From Echinarachnius parma (lineage: Eukaryota; Echinodermata; Echinoidea; Clypeasteroida; Echinarachniidae): a stretch of 64,000 bases of DNA. The stretch covers positions 1 through 64,000 of the forward strand of contig JBAMJV010007650.1 in NCBI GenBank assembly GCA_037951105.1, in the 5' to 3' direction. Shown in pieces: positions 12,816 to 24,396 of this stretch. The position numbers and the translations under genes are program-made. The notes below the pieces were generated by a model. The model was not told where the DNA came from. It was given only the letters and a program-made list of their open reading frames with translations, and did no database searches. Position 1 is the stretch's first letter; each line of letters starts with the position of its first letter.

Positions 12816-13779
12816 CCATCAGTTCATGCCAGGTCGCGTCCCATTGATCAATTGAATTTGGTGACCTGGATTGGCTTCTCCCACTCATCTCGATACTAAA
12901 TTCTAGATAGATTACTGACTGACAAAAGCGACGCTGTGGATCAACCATTGCTACCACATGCAGAACAATTATAATTCCTTTTGAATATGTATTGAGTTCA
13001 CCTATGTCCGACTCCGGTGTGGTCATTGACAATGGTAGAAATTTACATTCAAGCAGATGAATCATCAATATTTGAAACAATAAACAAATATCAGATTGTT
13101 TTATTAATATGACCACTCTGTGACTTCCACTATTCAAATATTGGGTGAATAGCCAAGCAAGCCAATAATCCTTCTCGGTTTATTTATCAGTGGATTTTCC
13201 AGACTGACCTTGATGTATTTGCTGGTGATTGCAAATAATTACAGTCCCTGAATTTCTATTGTAGTTGTGTATGTCCATTTGTAATTGGGTCAAAGGTGCA
13301 TTCACAGTGACCATTTCATTGATTTTCTTTTTCCGAGGGGTCAGTTTATTTGGTGTTGAGTTAATTGAGTAGTTGCACATGATGCATACTGGGCAGTCCT
13401 GAAATTTTAATACACGTTTGAAGGAAAGGCATGACCGGCGGTTGTTGAACATATTTTCTTAAAGAAAATAATATGGAAGCTCTGGTAAGATTAAAGGGTG
13501 AATCTGTGAACCGTGAACGATGTTCTTGAATGCTAAATTCTCTATAATTTTGTAATGAAATGGAAGGAAGAATACTACAAAATTGTATTGGATGTCTATA
13601 CAACTAGACTGCTTTGATATAAGTGTAAGTCAATTCAAGTATGAACATCAGAACATCAGGTCATCAGGTATTTGTACTGTTGTTTGTAATGTTGTTTGTA
13701 ACACTTCCTGTTAGAGCAATCATGTATCATTGAACAAACATTAACTTTTACTTCTTTTTTCTCTTTTTATCTTTTGCAG
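12816..13779 (+). other. Upstream region or 5' intron of TRIM2/3
   Basis: No 5' UTR exon or promoter could be identified. The polypyrimidine tract at 13750-13779 is the acceptor of the main exon. Confidence 0.4.
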
Positions 13780-15870
13780 ATCACCAGAGGGGGGTACTTT
13801 CTGCGAGGTTCTGAAAACACTGCCATCACCATGGCATCTCAGAGCCCAGTCGTCAAGCAGATAGACAAGCAGTTCCTGGTGTGTGGCATCTGTCTGGACC
13901 GCTACAAGGTGCCCAAGGTGCTTCCGTGTCTTCACACCTTCTGTCAGTGCTGTCTCGAGAACTACGTCCCATCGGAGGCCCTGACGCTCACTTGCCCAAT
14001 CTGCAGACAACAGTCGATAATCCCGATAGAGGGTGTTGCAGGTCTTCAGTCAAACTTCTTCATAACGAACTTGATGGAGGTCCTAGAGAGGCCAGAGAGC
14101 AATGGTGGTGGGGATTCCCCCATTGGAGACCACGTGCTGGCATGCGCAAGCCACGAGGGTGAGATACTGACGTATTACTGCGACAACTGCGAGACAGCTA
14201 TTTGCGAGGAGTGCACCATGACGGAGCACTGCGACCACAGTACTGTCCTCCTAGCGAATGTCATCGAGGAGCACAAAGAGACACTACGGTCAATCCTCGA
14301 AGAAGCCAAAACCCAGATACCACAACTCAAAGATGCAATAGCGAAAGTGACCTCAATCGCGTCGCGCCTCTCAGAGAAGAAGTCAAAGGCGGAAACTCAG
14401 ATCTGTGATTCCTTCGGAATGCTGGAGGAGGAGGTCCGCGAGAGGAAAACAGACATGATCAAAGAGTTGGATGCCTGTCACAGTGCAAAACAAAGTGTGC
14501 TACAGAGGCAACGGAGCCTCCTCCAGGAGAGCCTGAGTAGTATAGAGAACAATTGTGAGTTCACGGAACAAGCGTTAGCTAGTGATAACGAAACCCATGT
14601 GTTATTAGTGAAAAAACAGATGCTGAGTAGATTGCAAGAATTATCGCAGCTCACTATGCAACTCAAACCGGAAGAGAACGATTACATCAACGTCTCCTGC
14701 GATATTGATTCCATTCAGAAAAGCATTGCCAATATCGGGCTTGTGCAGTCAAACAGTGCCGTTCCACATGAAACTATCGCCTATGGTGAGGGGCTGAAGC
14801 GGGCTGTCATTGGAGAACAGACAGCAGTCACCATTACAACCAAAAACAGTCGAGGTGTGCTGGTGAAAACAGGCCACGCCCCTCTTTCAGCACAGCTGAG
14901 AACTCCAGATACCAAAGTAGAAGACCTGCCTATTCTTGACAATCACAATGGCACTTACGATGTGATCTATTCCGTGCAAAAGGAAGGGAGCCATAGTCTC
15001 TCAATCAAGCTCTTTGATGAGCATATACGAGGAAGTCCTTTCAAGCTGAAGGGTTGCAAAGACGACGGATCATCAACACCAAAGTCACCATCGGGTAAGA
15101 TACCTCTCAGGACTAGTGTGAGACAGAAAGCGACCCGGAGACCTCAGAGTGCCAGTGGCAACGTCAGAACATTCCGCAGCAATAACCCCATCGAGGATGA
15201 CCTGATTCTGACTATTGGGACACATGGGCGCAACAAGGGGGAGTTCACGAACCCCCAGGGGATCACCTGCACCCCCTCTGGACGCATTCTCGTCACCGAC
15301 AGCAACAACCAGTGTATTCAGGCATTCAACAACAACGGGGAGGTCAAGCAACGTTTCGGCGTACGTGGTCGCAGCAATGGACAACTGCAGCGTCCAACGG
15401 GTATCGCGGTCAGTAATAACGGTAACTACATCGTCGCTGACTATGAGAACAAGTGGATCAGTGTCTTCAGTCCTGAGGGGAAATTTATGAGTAAGATTGG
15501 CACAGGGAAGCTTGTGGCTCCAAAGGGAGTTGCAGTGGACAACAATAACAACATCATCGTCGTTGACAATCGAGCGAGCACCATCTTCATCTTCTCCCCA
15601 TCAGGGAAAGTCCTCAACAAGATCGGATCCAGAGGAGCCCAGGATCAGCAGCTCTGCGGACCTCACTTTGTGGCGATCAACAAGGACAACCAGATCGTCG
15701 TCTCTGACTTTCACAACCACTGCATCAAGGTCTTTGACATCGAGGGTAATCTGGTGACCACCTTCGGGTCACGAGGAGAAGGCAATGGGCAGTTCAACGC
15801 TCCTACTGGGGTTGCTGTGGATGGCCTTGGGAACATCATCGTGGCTGACTGGGGCAACAGTAGGTTACAG
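13780..15870 (+). CDS. TRIM2: TRIM2/3 main coding exon
   Basis: The large exon is bounded by acceptor ttttgcag at 13779 and donor CAG|gtgaga at 15871. It holds everything except the end of the last NHL blade. Its last residues (WGNSRLQ) are the usual end of an NHL blade; the next exon starts VFDSSGSF, the usual start of the next one. The open frame continues only six codons into the intron (VRNNY then stop). Coding GC is far above the flanks. Confidence 0.92.
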
Positions 15871-17392
15871 GTGAGAAATAATTATTAACAAATTTCTTGC
15901 ATGAATAGAGTGTGTGAATTCAATTGATGGGAATGACTGTAAATGAAGAACTTTTGTCATATCAGTTTTTACCAACTATGGAAACTAATTGTAATATGAA
16001 TAAACCTCTGGGAATCGCTTTATCCGAGAACAATTTTTTCAAAGCTTGATCAATATTTTTGGAGTGTCCTTAAATGATTTTCAGAGATAACCTGTTCCTA
16101 GGCGGACATCACCTGCAAAGGCATTGAGTGGTTGTTGAGTAATTCAAAGTTCCATCAACATTAACATAACATATTTCTTTCATGTTTTCCTTAAGTCTTT
16201 GATTCCAGCGGTTCATTTGTCTCTTACATCAGCACCATGGGTGACCCTCTGTACGGACCACAGGACATCTGTTTTACCAGCGAGAGTCTTGTTTTTGTCG
16301 CTGATTCCGGGAACCACTGCGTCAAGGTGTACAAGTATCACTGAGATCAATCATATTGCCAAAACTCTAACACTAACACATTACTATGATCTTTCTCCAA
16401 TAGGTCTTTGACTCCAGCGGTTCATTGGTGTCCTATATCAACACCATGGGTGACCCACGCTAGGGACCCCAGGACATCTGCATCACCAGTGAGGGTCATG
16501 TTGCAGTAACAGATTTCTGGAATCACTGTGTCAAGGTGTACAAGTATCACTGAGATAAATCGTATAGCCAAAACACTAACATAAACGTATTTATTTTATG
16601 TTGTTCCATCAGGTCTTCGACTCCAGCGGTTCATTCGTCTCTTACATCAACAACATGGGTGACCCACTCTACGGACCCCAGGACATCTGCATCACCAGTG
16701 AGGGTCATGTTGCGGTAACGGATTTCTGGAATCCCTGTGTCAAGGTGTACAAGTATCACTGAGATAAATCGTACAGCCAAAACACTAACATAAACGTATT
16801 TATTTGATGTTGTTCCATCAGGTCTTCGACTCCAGCGGTTCATTCGTCTCTTACATCAACACCATGGGTGATCCTCTGTACGGTCCCCAGGATATCTGCA
16901 TCACCAGCGAGGGTCACGTCACGGTCGCTGATTCCGGGAACCACTGCATCAAGGTGTACAAGTATCACTGAGATAAATCGTACAGCCAAAACACTAACAT
17001 AAACGTATTTATTTTATGTTGTTCCATCAGGTCTTCGACTCCAGCGGTTCATTCGTCTCTTACATCAACACCATGGGTGATCCTCTGTACGGTCCCCAGG
17101 ACATCTGCATCACCAGCGAGGGTCACGTCGCGGTCGCTGATTCCGGGAACCACTGCGTCAAGGTGTACAAGTATCACTGAGATAAATCGTACAGCCAAAA
17201 CACTAACATAAACGTATTTATTTGATGTTGTTCCATCAGGTCTTCGACTCCAGCGGTTCATTCGTCTCTTACATCAACACCATGGGTGACCCACTCTACG
17301 GACCCCAGGACATCTGCATCACCAGCGAGGGTCACGTCGCGGTCGCTGATTCCGGGAACCACTGCATCAAGGTGTACAAGTATCTGCAGTAG
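13780..17392 (+). CDS. TRIM2: TRIM2/TRIM3-type E3 ubiquitin ligase (RING, B-box, coiled coil, filamin, NHL)
   Basis: The gene encodes a TRIM-NHL protein orthologous to vertebrate TRIM2/TRIM3, cytoplasmic RING E3 ligases studied in neurons. Coding runs 13831-15870 (680 codons, phase 0) and then joins one of the tandem last exons; with the copy at 17240-17392 the protein is 730 aa, close to the ~740 aa of the family. Visible parts: C3HC4 RING (C18, C21, C33, H35, C38, C41, C55, C58), B-box from C105, coiled coil about 145-300, filamin/ABP280 Ig domain about 310-413, a basic Ser-rich linker, then NHL repeats from about 465. The N-terminus ([12 protein letters not shown]) matches the family start I recall, and ATG 13831 sits in a strong context (caccATGg). 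The frame is open upstream to 13774, but 13780 follows a polypyrimidine-AG acceptor, so a 5' UTR exon must lie upstream and was not found. Family assignment is very firm; TRIM2 versus TRIM3 cannot be decided. Confidence 0.93.
16195..16344 (+). pseudogene. TRIM2/3 last-exon duplicate, copy A (damaged acceptor)
   Basis: The frame is open over the exon ([12 protein letters not shown]...[14 protein letters not shown]), but the expected cag before GTC is ttaa, so the only AG uses the G of GTC and splicing there would shift the frame. It is the most diverged at its 5' edge and probably dead, although nearest to the donor at 15871. Confidence 0.65.
16404..16553 (+). pseudogene. TRIM2/3 last-exon duplicate, copy B (stop codon)
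   Basis: Same reading frame as the other copies, but Tyr-Gly after MGDP is replaced by an in-frame TAG at 16461-16463, and ADSGNH is TDFWNH. The acceptor differs (ctccaatag) and the preceding intron is less alike. If spliced in it would end the protein inside the blade. Confidence 0.75.
16613..16762 (+). CDS. TRIM2: TRIM2/3 last-exon duplicate, copy C (open, altered NHL signature)
   Basis: Acceptor intact and frame open to TGA, but the conserved ADSGNH signature is replaced by TDFWNP, as in part in copy B (TDFWNH). Either it is decaying or it encodes a changed blade. Phase 0. Confidence 0.5.
   Translation, partial: VFDSSGSFVSYINNMGDPLYGPQDICITSEGHVAVTDFWNPCVKVYKYH
16822..16971 (+). CDS. TRIM2: TRIM2/3 last-exon duplicate, copy D (intact)
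   Basis: Intact acceptor and 49 codons plus TGA, phase 0. It differs from copy F mainly by HVTVAD for HVAVAD and the KYH end. It carries the same short ~60 bp following intron as its neighbours, so the duplicated unit is exon plus intron. Confidence 0.6.
   Translation, partial: VFDSSGSFVSYINTMGDPLYGPQDICITSEGHVTVADSGNHCIKVYKYH
17031..17180 (+). CDS. TRIM2: TRIM2/3 last-exon duplicate, copy E (intact)
   Basis: Intact acceptor (ttccatcag) and 49 codons plus TGA, almost identical to copy F except for NHCVK in place of NHCIK and the KYH end. It could serve as an alternative terminal exon; its use in transcripts is unknown. Confidence 0.6.
   Translation, partial: VFDSSGSFVSYINTMGDPLYGPQDICITSEGHVAVADSGNHCVKVYKYH
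17240..17392 (+). CDS. TRIM2: TRIM2/3 last exon, copy F (canonical terminal exon)
   Basis: Acceptor ttccatcag at 17239; reads VFDSSGSF...[11 protein letters not shown] then TAG, 50 aa. Only this copy ends KYLQ-stop, the C-terminus I recall for vertebrate TRIM2/3; the other five end KYH-stop. It is phase 0 with the main exon. It is the most distal of six copies and the best candidate for the normal last exon. Confidence 0.85.
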   Translation, partial: VFDSSGSFVSYINTMGDPLYGPQDICITSEGHVAVADSGNHCIKVYKYLQ

Positions 17393-18430
17393 GAGGTAAA
17401 AGAATGTCCCTATGTTCAGCCTCGTGGGCTTCTAGACGAATTGTTCCATGTCCTTCCCCCGAGCGCAGGCTCAGAGAGACACAGCTGGAAATTCTAATAG
17501 ACCTAGATGTACCGGTAGATGTAGGAAGGGATTAATGGGGTGTAGAACAGGGATTAATAAGGTGGAGAATGGGATTAATTGGATGCAGTAAGGGATAAAT
17601 GGGGTGTAGAAAACAATTAATGGGGTGTAGTACGTGATAAATAGGGTATAGGAAGCGATGGGGTGTAGAATGGGATTAATGGGGTATAGAACAGGATTGA
17701 CTGATTGTAAAATGGGATTAATTGGGATTTTTAAAGAGCTGCAAAATTAGTCCACTTCTAACTAGGTGTAGTAAATGACCAACTGGGTTAAGATTAAGGG
17801 AAATAATAATTTGTATTTGATGAAGAAAGTTCATTGATGAATATATAATGTACTAAACATGGGGTAGGAATGAGTGCGTGTAGAAAGGGCTAGCATTACT
17901 AACATAGTGTAGAAAGGGGTTAGGAAATAAGTTAAACTACTAAATACTAAATACTAAATTATTAAGGTTGCATGAGGGTTGAATTTAATCTAATTTGAAT
18001 GGGTGGTGTGGAGGAGTTTTTTACTCTGTCTTACTAACATCACTTCACGTAACCATGTAAATAATGTTTTCATTGCATCTCTGCATTAACTAACAAATTT
18101 TTCAAAAAGCTTACTTCAAAATAACTTGATCATCTTCTAGATATGTGCATGGGCGTAATAACACTCGCAAATGCCTTGTTGCATGCGTGTGTAAGCATGC
18201 ATGCATGTATATACGCATCACGCTCATGTTTGTAAAGGATTGTCCAGTTATGCAAATGTTTGCATTTTGTTGTTTGCAATGCATGATGCTCATTGAATGT
18301 TGTATGTATACCCATGTGCACTAACCCTTTAAAGGGACTGTGTTGCCGATTGTAGGGGGGCGTTATTGAGAGACTCAATGGGCAGGGCCATTTTCTTGCG
18401 GGAGTAAGCTCATGGTGTGTGTATTAGTGT
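17393..18430 (+). other. Likely TRIM2/3 3' UTR and flank
   Basis: Non-coding sequence after the stop, including the GGGATTAATGGGG repeat. The end of the transcript cannot be placed; TRIM2/3 genes often have long 3' UTRs. Confidence 0.4.
17515..17730. repeat. Degenerate GGGATTAATGGGGTGTAGAA repeat
   Basis: About ten loosely repeated ~20 bp units shortly after the TRIM2/3 stop codon, probably within its 3' UTR. Confidence 0.7.
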
Positions 18431-18640
18431 GGCACACACTTATTACCATGGTGCACACTTTGTGGTGCACATTTCATGACACACACTTATTACCATGGTG
18501 CACACTTATTACCATGGCGCACACTTACAACCGTGGTGCACACTTATAACCATGGCACACACTTACTACCATGGTACACACTTATTACCATGGTGCATAC
18601 TTATTACCATGGCGCACACTTATTACGGGGCACACTTATT
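18430..18640. repeat. ACACTTATTACCATGGTGC minisatellite
   Basis: About eleven units of roughly 19 bp with a CCATGG core, slightly diverged. Small open frames here are an effect of the repeat. Confidence 0.9.
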
Positions 18641-18941
18641 ATCATTGTACTCTTTGAAAAGCGCCACCTCTGACACGGCAATACGGTTTCTTTAAGTACT
18701 ACAGACACACCACGCATGTAATACATGTAGCTCAAAGTGGCCTTGTTATGGTGCAGTGGCAGGAGGGTTAATGCAATGGACTTTCAACCAAAGAATGTTT
18801 CATTTTTCTGCCTCTTGTCTTTTGTCTCGTCCTTAATCAAGCACATGTATTCTAAATTCATTGTCTTCTTTCTATCTGTCCGTCACCTTGATGAATAGTT
18901 ATGTGTGTTTGTCCTGAGGTTTATTCGTTCATGCTCCATAT

Positions 18942-19422
18942 GCACAGTCAAACCTGTGTATAGTGACCACCTAGCACAGTCAAACCTGTGTATAGTGACC
19001 ACCTAGCACAGTCAAACCTGTGTATAGTGACCACCTAGCACAGTCAAACCTGTGTATAGTGACCACCTAGCACAGTCAAACCTGTGTATAGTGACCACCT
19101 AGCATAGTCAAACCTGTGTATAGTGACCACCTAGCACAGTCAAACCTGTGTATAGTGACCACCTAGCATAGTCAAACCTGTGTATAGTGACCACCTAGCA
19201 GTCAAACCTGGGTATAGTGACCACCTAGCATAGTCAAACCTGTGTATAGTGACCACCTAGCACAGTCAAACCTGTGTATAGTGACCACCTAGCACAGGTA
19301 AACCTGTGTATAGTGACCATCTAGCACAGTCAAACCTGTGTATAGTGACCACCTAGCACAGGTAAACCTGTGTATAGTGACCACTACCTAGCACAGTTAG
19401 ACCTGTGTATAGGGACCACCTA
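18942..19422. repeat. 15-copy 32 bp minisatellite
   Basis: Unit CAGTCAAACCTGTGTATAGT-GACCACCTAGCA, fifteen copies with few changes (CATAG for CACAG, GGTAAACC for GTCAAACC). No unique spacers separate the units. Confidence 0.95.
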
Positions 19423-19912
19423 TGGGAAACAAAAATAGGGTGACCACTGTGGACAGGTGAGATTTAGAGTTGGGTTCCATTACACTCTCTTTCTCCGCAC
19501 TGGATCACTTTTGGTGGCCACTAGAGACAAGTTGGCTGCTATAAACAGCAGGGAAAAAATACACGGGGGCGGCGGGGGAATTCGCCCCCGAAATGCCAAA
19601 ATGAGCCCCCGAAAATTGTTTTTGTTTGTTTTTGCTTCTTTTGTTTTCATTTTTTTGGTGCATTTTTCGGCACTTTTCGAAATCTGCATGATCGGATCGT
19701 GATCGAATGCCAATCCATTGATCACTTGCAGCATTAGAGCTTAATAGTAGCCCATACAATTTGAAAAAAGAGCCCTGGAAATTTGTAGCCCCCGAAAGTT
19801 GGAAAAGTAGCCCCCGAAAAACTTCCATAAAATTAGATAGGGAGCCCCCGAAATAATTTTTAAAATTTTTCCCCCTGATAGACAGGTGGTCACTAAAGCA
19901 GGTTTGACTGTA
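18942..19912. mobile_element. TIR element whose left end expanded into the minisatellite
   Basis: The last sequence, ACAGGTGGTCACTAAAGCAG-GTTTGACTG at about 19882-19910, is the inverse of the minisatellite unit, so the array looks like an amplified terminal repeat. The body carries several GCCCCCGAAA-type phrases (about 19570-19870). Confidence 0.65.
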
Positions 19913-20078
19913 AGAATTTAGTTGTAGATAATATATATAGAGTAGACAGTAGATAGCAGGGTCCATACTCATGAGAACCTAGCTGCTTACTTAGTTTCAT
20001 GCTAAGTCTACTTTGCATGATATGGGTAAGTCCAGTGCATTGATTTTGTCTTTATAGTTGACAAACTTTTTGATCATC

Positions 20079-20412
20079 TTAGGGGCCTTGCAAAGTTTTA
20101 AAAATTCCAAACATCCAAATAAGATTTGGAAGTGGGTGGGTGGGTCCAGGGCCATTTTGGATAAAAAATATTTTTAAAATTGGAAACCCCCCCCCCCCCC
20201 CCAAATAAAGATTTAGTGTCAAAAACTGCACTTGACTCAAATCATATATGACTTTTAAACAGTCATTATATGATTTGAGTTTTCTGTCCATGTCGGAGAT
20301 GGATTTCCAACAAACAAACAAAATTTGGATAGGGAGGTGGGTGGGTGGGGTGAGCTGTATCCAAATTTCATTTGGATGTTTGGAATTGTTTTAACTTTGC
20401 AAGGCCCCTTAG
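20079..20412. mobile_element. MITE with near full-length inverted symmetry
   Basis: Left arm AGGGGCCTTGCAAAGTTTTA, ATTCCAAACATCCAAAT; right arm ATTTGGATGTTTGGAAT, CTTTGCAAGGCCCCTTAG. Inner CAAATCATATATGAC pairs with CATTATATGATTTGAG, and it carries a C16-like tract. Confidence 0.8.
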
Positions 20413-22719
20413 TAGGTCACAAAAACTAAACTAGCTAACATGAGTAGCATAGCCTCAAAGTATGGCTGACAAGAATTACCTGAATTATATATGTTTGCAA
20501 AATGTATTATATTCAAAAGTAAAATAATGTATATATATATACACTGTATATACCTTGTTTTTAAAAATTTATTGAAATGACACACTCAAATTGTGTTCGA
20601 TTGTTTGAAAATTGTATGTGTGACAATGTGTGAAATTATGTGTGCACCTTTAATATAATGATTTAAATAGTCTTTAATGAAGAATGAAGGTGTACATACG
20701 ATGTACAGGTTGGAAGTGGATAAGAGTGGCCTTTTCTTTTGTGAAGTTCTAACATAAATATATTTCAGTTTCATATGTAAAAAAAAAAAAATGTACAAAT
20801 GTAAAGTGTTATCAGCTTTGAAGTACTATAGTAGGGGCATTGGTAACATTGTAAACACCAAGTAGTACTTTAATTGCTACCTAATAAATGTAAGATTTGT
20901 GATTGACGACTTTGATGGATTCAGAAGAAAAAACAGAAAACTAAAAAAAAAGCTTTGTGAATAAAAGAAAAAAAAATATCAATCTGAGTGGAATCATTGT
21001 AAATGTATCGTGTGAAATTGAAATAATTTAATTTTGAGTGCGAACACTAAGTGCAAATTTAAAGAAAAAAATTGTATCGATGTTATTGCTGACATGGTAT
21101 ATAATATAGTTCATATATATAGTTTATAATATAGTTTATATATAGTTTTAAACAGTGCTGTGCGTAGTAAGCATAAAGGTGAAATTTTATGAAAGTTCAG
21201 TAGTTGACTTTGGATGTTTAGTATAAATAGAAATATTACTAATAAGTAAATGTGTGTTTTAAAGTTAAAAAGTACTAGATATGAGCTGCAGTGAGATTGT
21301 GTGAGAATATGATTTCCATTCTTATTTGACTTAAATGGCTGAGTCGTGTAGTGCAATTTTAATCTGCCAAATATGCTGTAAAAAATTATTACATTCGCAT
21401 ATATATCAATAATTAGCATATATATACAGTATATATTAATAGAGTCTGTTTATTTTGCCATAATAGAGTACTAAGTAGTATAGATTATACAAGTCTATAA
21501 ATATGATGCGTTATGTAGCTGTTGAAAAGTTTTGCTTTGATGTTTTATTGCTGTGTAGCCTATGTTATCTTCTTTTTGTTTTCCCTGCAATCTTTATGAT
21601 AAAAAATGCTTAATATGTGGATATGTTAAAAGAAAGAAAAAAAGTTGCAGTCATAGACATAAGGGCATAAATATTCTAGCATCTAGATTCATGTTTATCC
21701 TGCCATATTATTGTGTTTGATGTTTGATATATAAATTGAAATAGCTAATTTTATAGAGCAGTCATTAGTGACTAATAGAAGCTTTCCAACTATAATAAGG
21801 AACATTTCAATGAGGCATAGTTTATTTCTGTTGTTTCCATGTGTTTATTTAATTTCATATTTGACACCTGGACTTTTAATCAAAAGTTTAAATGATAAGA
21901 GCAAAGCACCCTAAGATTTGTATTTATACCAAAATATAGTGTTGGCAGAGCAGAATTTAAACAAAATTTGAATTCCTAAAAATCTTGTTAGTTTACCATT
22001 TATCTTTAGAAACATTTAGTGAAGTATGCACTCGAAATTGCTGTCATTTCATACACATTCTACTTTGTATGAACTATATGCCTTTAAATTACAATCCTAT
22101 ATGCAATTCTGGTGCCCTTATGACTTTGCATTAAAATATGAATTTGTATCCACCATTTAGCATACCCACCTCAATATAAATCTGCAATTATACAACGACT
22201 TTTCGTATACATTTTAGTTTTAGTTGTGAGCTGTTTCTGGTATTTCAGGGAAACTCCCTTATATTTTTGTCATGTCTAAAATCTTTTTAATGAGTTTGTG
22301 TTTGTCTTTGTGTAAACAATATTTGTGATCTCTTCCACCTATAATTATGGCAATATATGTTCGTAAGCTATTCATTTTATGTGCATGGCTTTGTAGTTTA
22401 TTGATGTGAGTGATTCTAATTTGTTCTTGTATTGTGGCTTTTGTTGTTCGTTACAGATCAATGTTTCATGATTAATAGTTCAACCTGTGTTAAGGAGTTA
22501 TTGAGCTATCTAAAATTATTCAATATTGGATGACTTAATGTGTGTTTAAGCGTTAGGTTTTAAATAATGGGTTTCAGATTTTAGGCTTATAATTCAGTTT
22601 TTAAGTAACTGTAAGATTTAGGGTTTAGATCTGTTTAGATTTCCATGCTGTGTCTCTCTGATTCATAGATCATGTCAATCATTTTATCAATCATTTTTTT
22701 ATCAACATTCAATCAATCG

Positions 22720-22756
<37 letters not shown>

Positions 22757-23220
22757 CCATTTCAACCAATTAATTAGTGTTGCCAATTTTTTGTCATTTT
22801 TATTCACTCATATTTTCATCAACAAAATCAATTGGGACATTTATGTTTGTTTTTTCACACATGACTTAAACTTTTTAACACAGAAGGATAACTTAAATTT
22901 ACATTTACATCACGTTTGAACATTCACTATTTTTTTCACATCAAATCACTCAAAGTCAATATTAATTCATTGTATCAAAATTTCAACCATACAATAAATG
23001 CCCAGACATGATCGCCCATGGAATATTTTGTTGGTGAGCAATTCGTCAAGAAATCCTTGTGCTGAATTGTAAATAATGCAAATCAAAGCTGCAATATACT
23101 GCCATATAATGTTTATTATCTAGGGGACTGCCTTGTAGAACGAAGACCCAGTCACCCAGGATTTGGGATGCCAATGAGACTAAATATCTAAATATCATGG
23201 CCATATCATGGCCATATGGA
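20413..23220. other. Very AT-rich, no gene or dispersed repeat recognised
   Basis: Little repeat structure and many AATAAA sites. Lack of MITEs over 2.8 kb is unusual for this window and would fit a long 3' UTR, but this is inference. Confidence 0.35.
22712..22756. repeat. (AATC)n microsatellite
   Basis: About eleven AATC units. Confidence 0.95.
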
Positions 23221-23221
23221 A

Positions 23222-23540
23222 ACAAAATGCTGGAATTTTTCGCTTACTGTTTATACTATACATAAGTGCATAATTCCTATCACTTCTAATCGTATATTTC
23301 CTCTTGGGTATCATTAATAATAGAAATAATCAATGTTTGATGATGTTACATGCGGTACCATTGAAAAAAATGATAGCCCTCAGTGTTCAGTCAGAATACA
23401 TGATAGTGGTTTCAAAATCAGTGTCTTTTTCCAATATTAGTTATACCAAAGAAAAAATATACGCCTAGAACTGACAGGAATTATGCACTTATCAGTAACG
23501 GTAAGCGGTCATGCCAGCATTTGGCTCCCTTTTAATGTTG
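23222..23540. mobile_element. TIR element (AGCCAAATGCTGGCATTT family)
   Basis: Left AAATGCTGGAATTTTTCGCTT-ACTG..CATAAGTGCATAATTCC and right GGAATTATGCACTTATCAGT..GCCAGCATTTGGCTCCC are inverted. One terminus of the same family begins at about 9668. Confidence 0.7.
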
Positions 23541-24136
23541 ACATTTTTTGGAAGATCTTTGCGTAAAAGGTGCAAGAGTCGTTCTACTGGGCTGTAACCA
23601 TTTATTAAACATGATACAGAAGAAAGGGGTAAGAGAGAATGGTACAGCGCCCCATTGAGAATCACTTTGGGTTATATATCTCTATTAGGTCTATTTTAAA
23701 ATTGATTTTGCCTTGTTATGGTCAATTTGGTCGGTTTATAGGTCCAGCTTTTCATTCATGTGAAATATCTTTTTGGAATGTTCACTTTTCTTTAAACATT
23801 TCCTTCAGTGAAATTTGCTAAAGGGAATACAGTATGAGTATGTTGTAGGATTGTTCATATTACCACTAAAAGAATGTGAAATATGCAAAATTTAATTCAT
23901 TGAAGTACGCTGGACCGTAGATGTAGGTATATAATTTTCTAAAATGCAAACAGTGACCATTAAAGTAATTTGCCAATGGACATTCAAGGGGATATTGATA
24001 TATATGTGGTTTGTAAAATTGCCTGTTCTCTCGTGTGGTGCCGTACCATTCTCTCTTCTTCCTAATTTACAATTCTGATGTCATTCGTTCGGTGCGGTAT
24101 ACTGCAGCATTGATTTCATTCAAGTCTGGGATTTGC

Positions 24137-24396
24137 ATATATCGTCGGTTGAGAAAGAGAAGGGCGCTAAGTCACTTTTTGTACTTTGGAGAAAATCAAG
24201 TTTAAAAGCAAAGTAAACACTATTAAAAATGTATCTCTCCTTTGTATTTGATGAATATTTCCAAAATTACACAGAATTATTATTTTTAAAATGTGCATCA
24301 CATACAAGAGGCTCTGACCTATACGATGGTATTTGTAATTCAATTTAGCAATAAAATGACTTAACGCCCTTCTCACTCTCAACGGACGATATATAT
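24137..24396. mobile_element. MITE (AGAAGGGCGYTAAGTCA family)
   Basis: Left ATATATCGTCGGTTGAGAAA then GAGAAGGGCGCTAAGTCA; right TGACTTAACGCCCTTCTCAC then TCTCAACGGACGATATAT. Related copies lie at 1866-2106 and 11562-12030. Confidence 0.75.

Larger units (their letters stand above)
16195..17392 (+). repeat. Six-copy tandem exon-plus-intron array, 209 bp period
   Basis: Exon starts fall at 16195, 16404, 16613, 16822, 17031 and 17240, exactly 209 apart. Introns between copies C-F are almost identical (GATAAATCGTACAGCC... to GTTCCATCAG), which points to recent unequal crossing-over or gene conversion. Copies A and B are older or less homogenised. Confidence 0.95.

Noticed and set aside
12688..13137. 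149-codon minus-strand open frame
   Set aside because: Overlaps a local direct repeat, no domain recognised, and AT-rich non-coding composition.
13741..14010. Minus-strand and alternative-frame open frames over the TRIM exon
   Set aside because: Shadows of the strongly supported TRIM2/3 frame.
18476..18695. HTYYHG-repeat open frames
   Set aside because: Translation of the ACACTTATTACCATGG minisatellite in two frames.
18942..19422. CRISPR-like array of 32 bp repeats
   Set aside because: Units directly abut with no unique spacers, and the genome is eukaryotic; it is a minisatellite.
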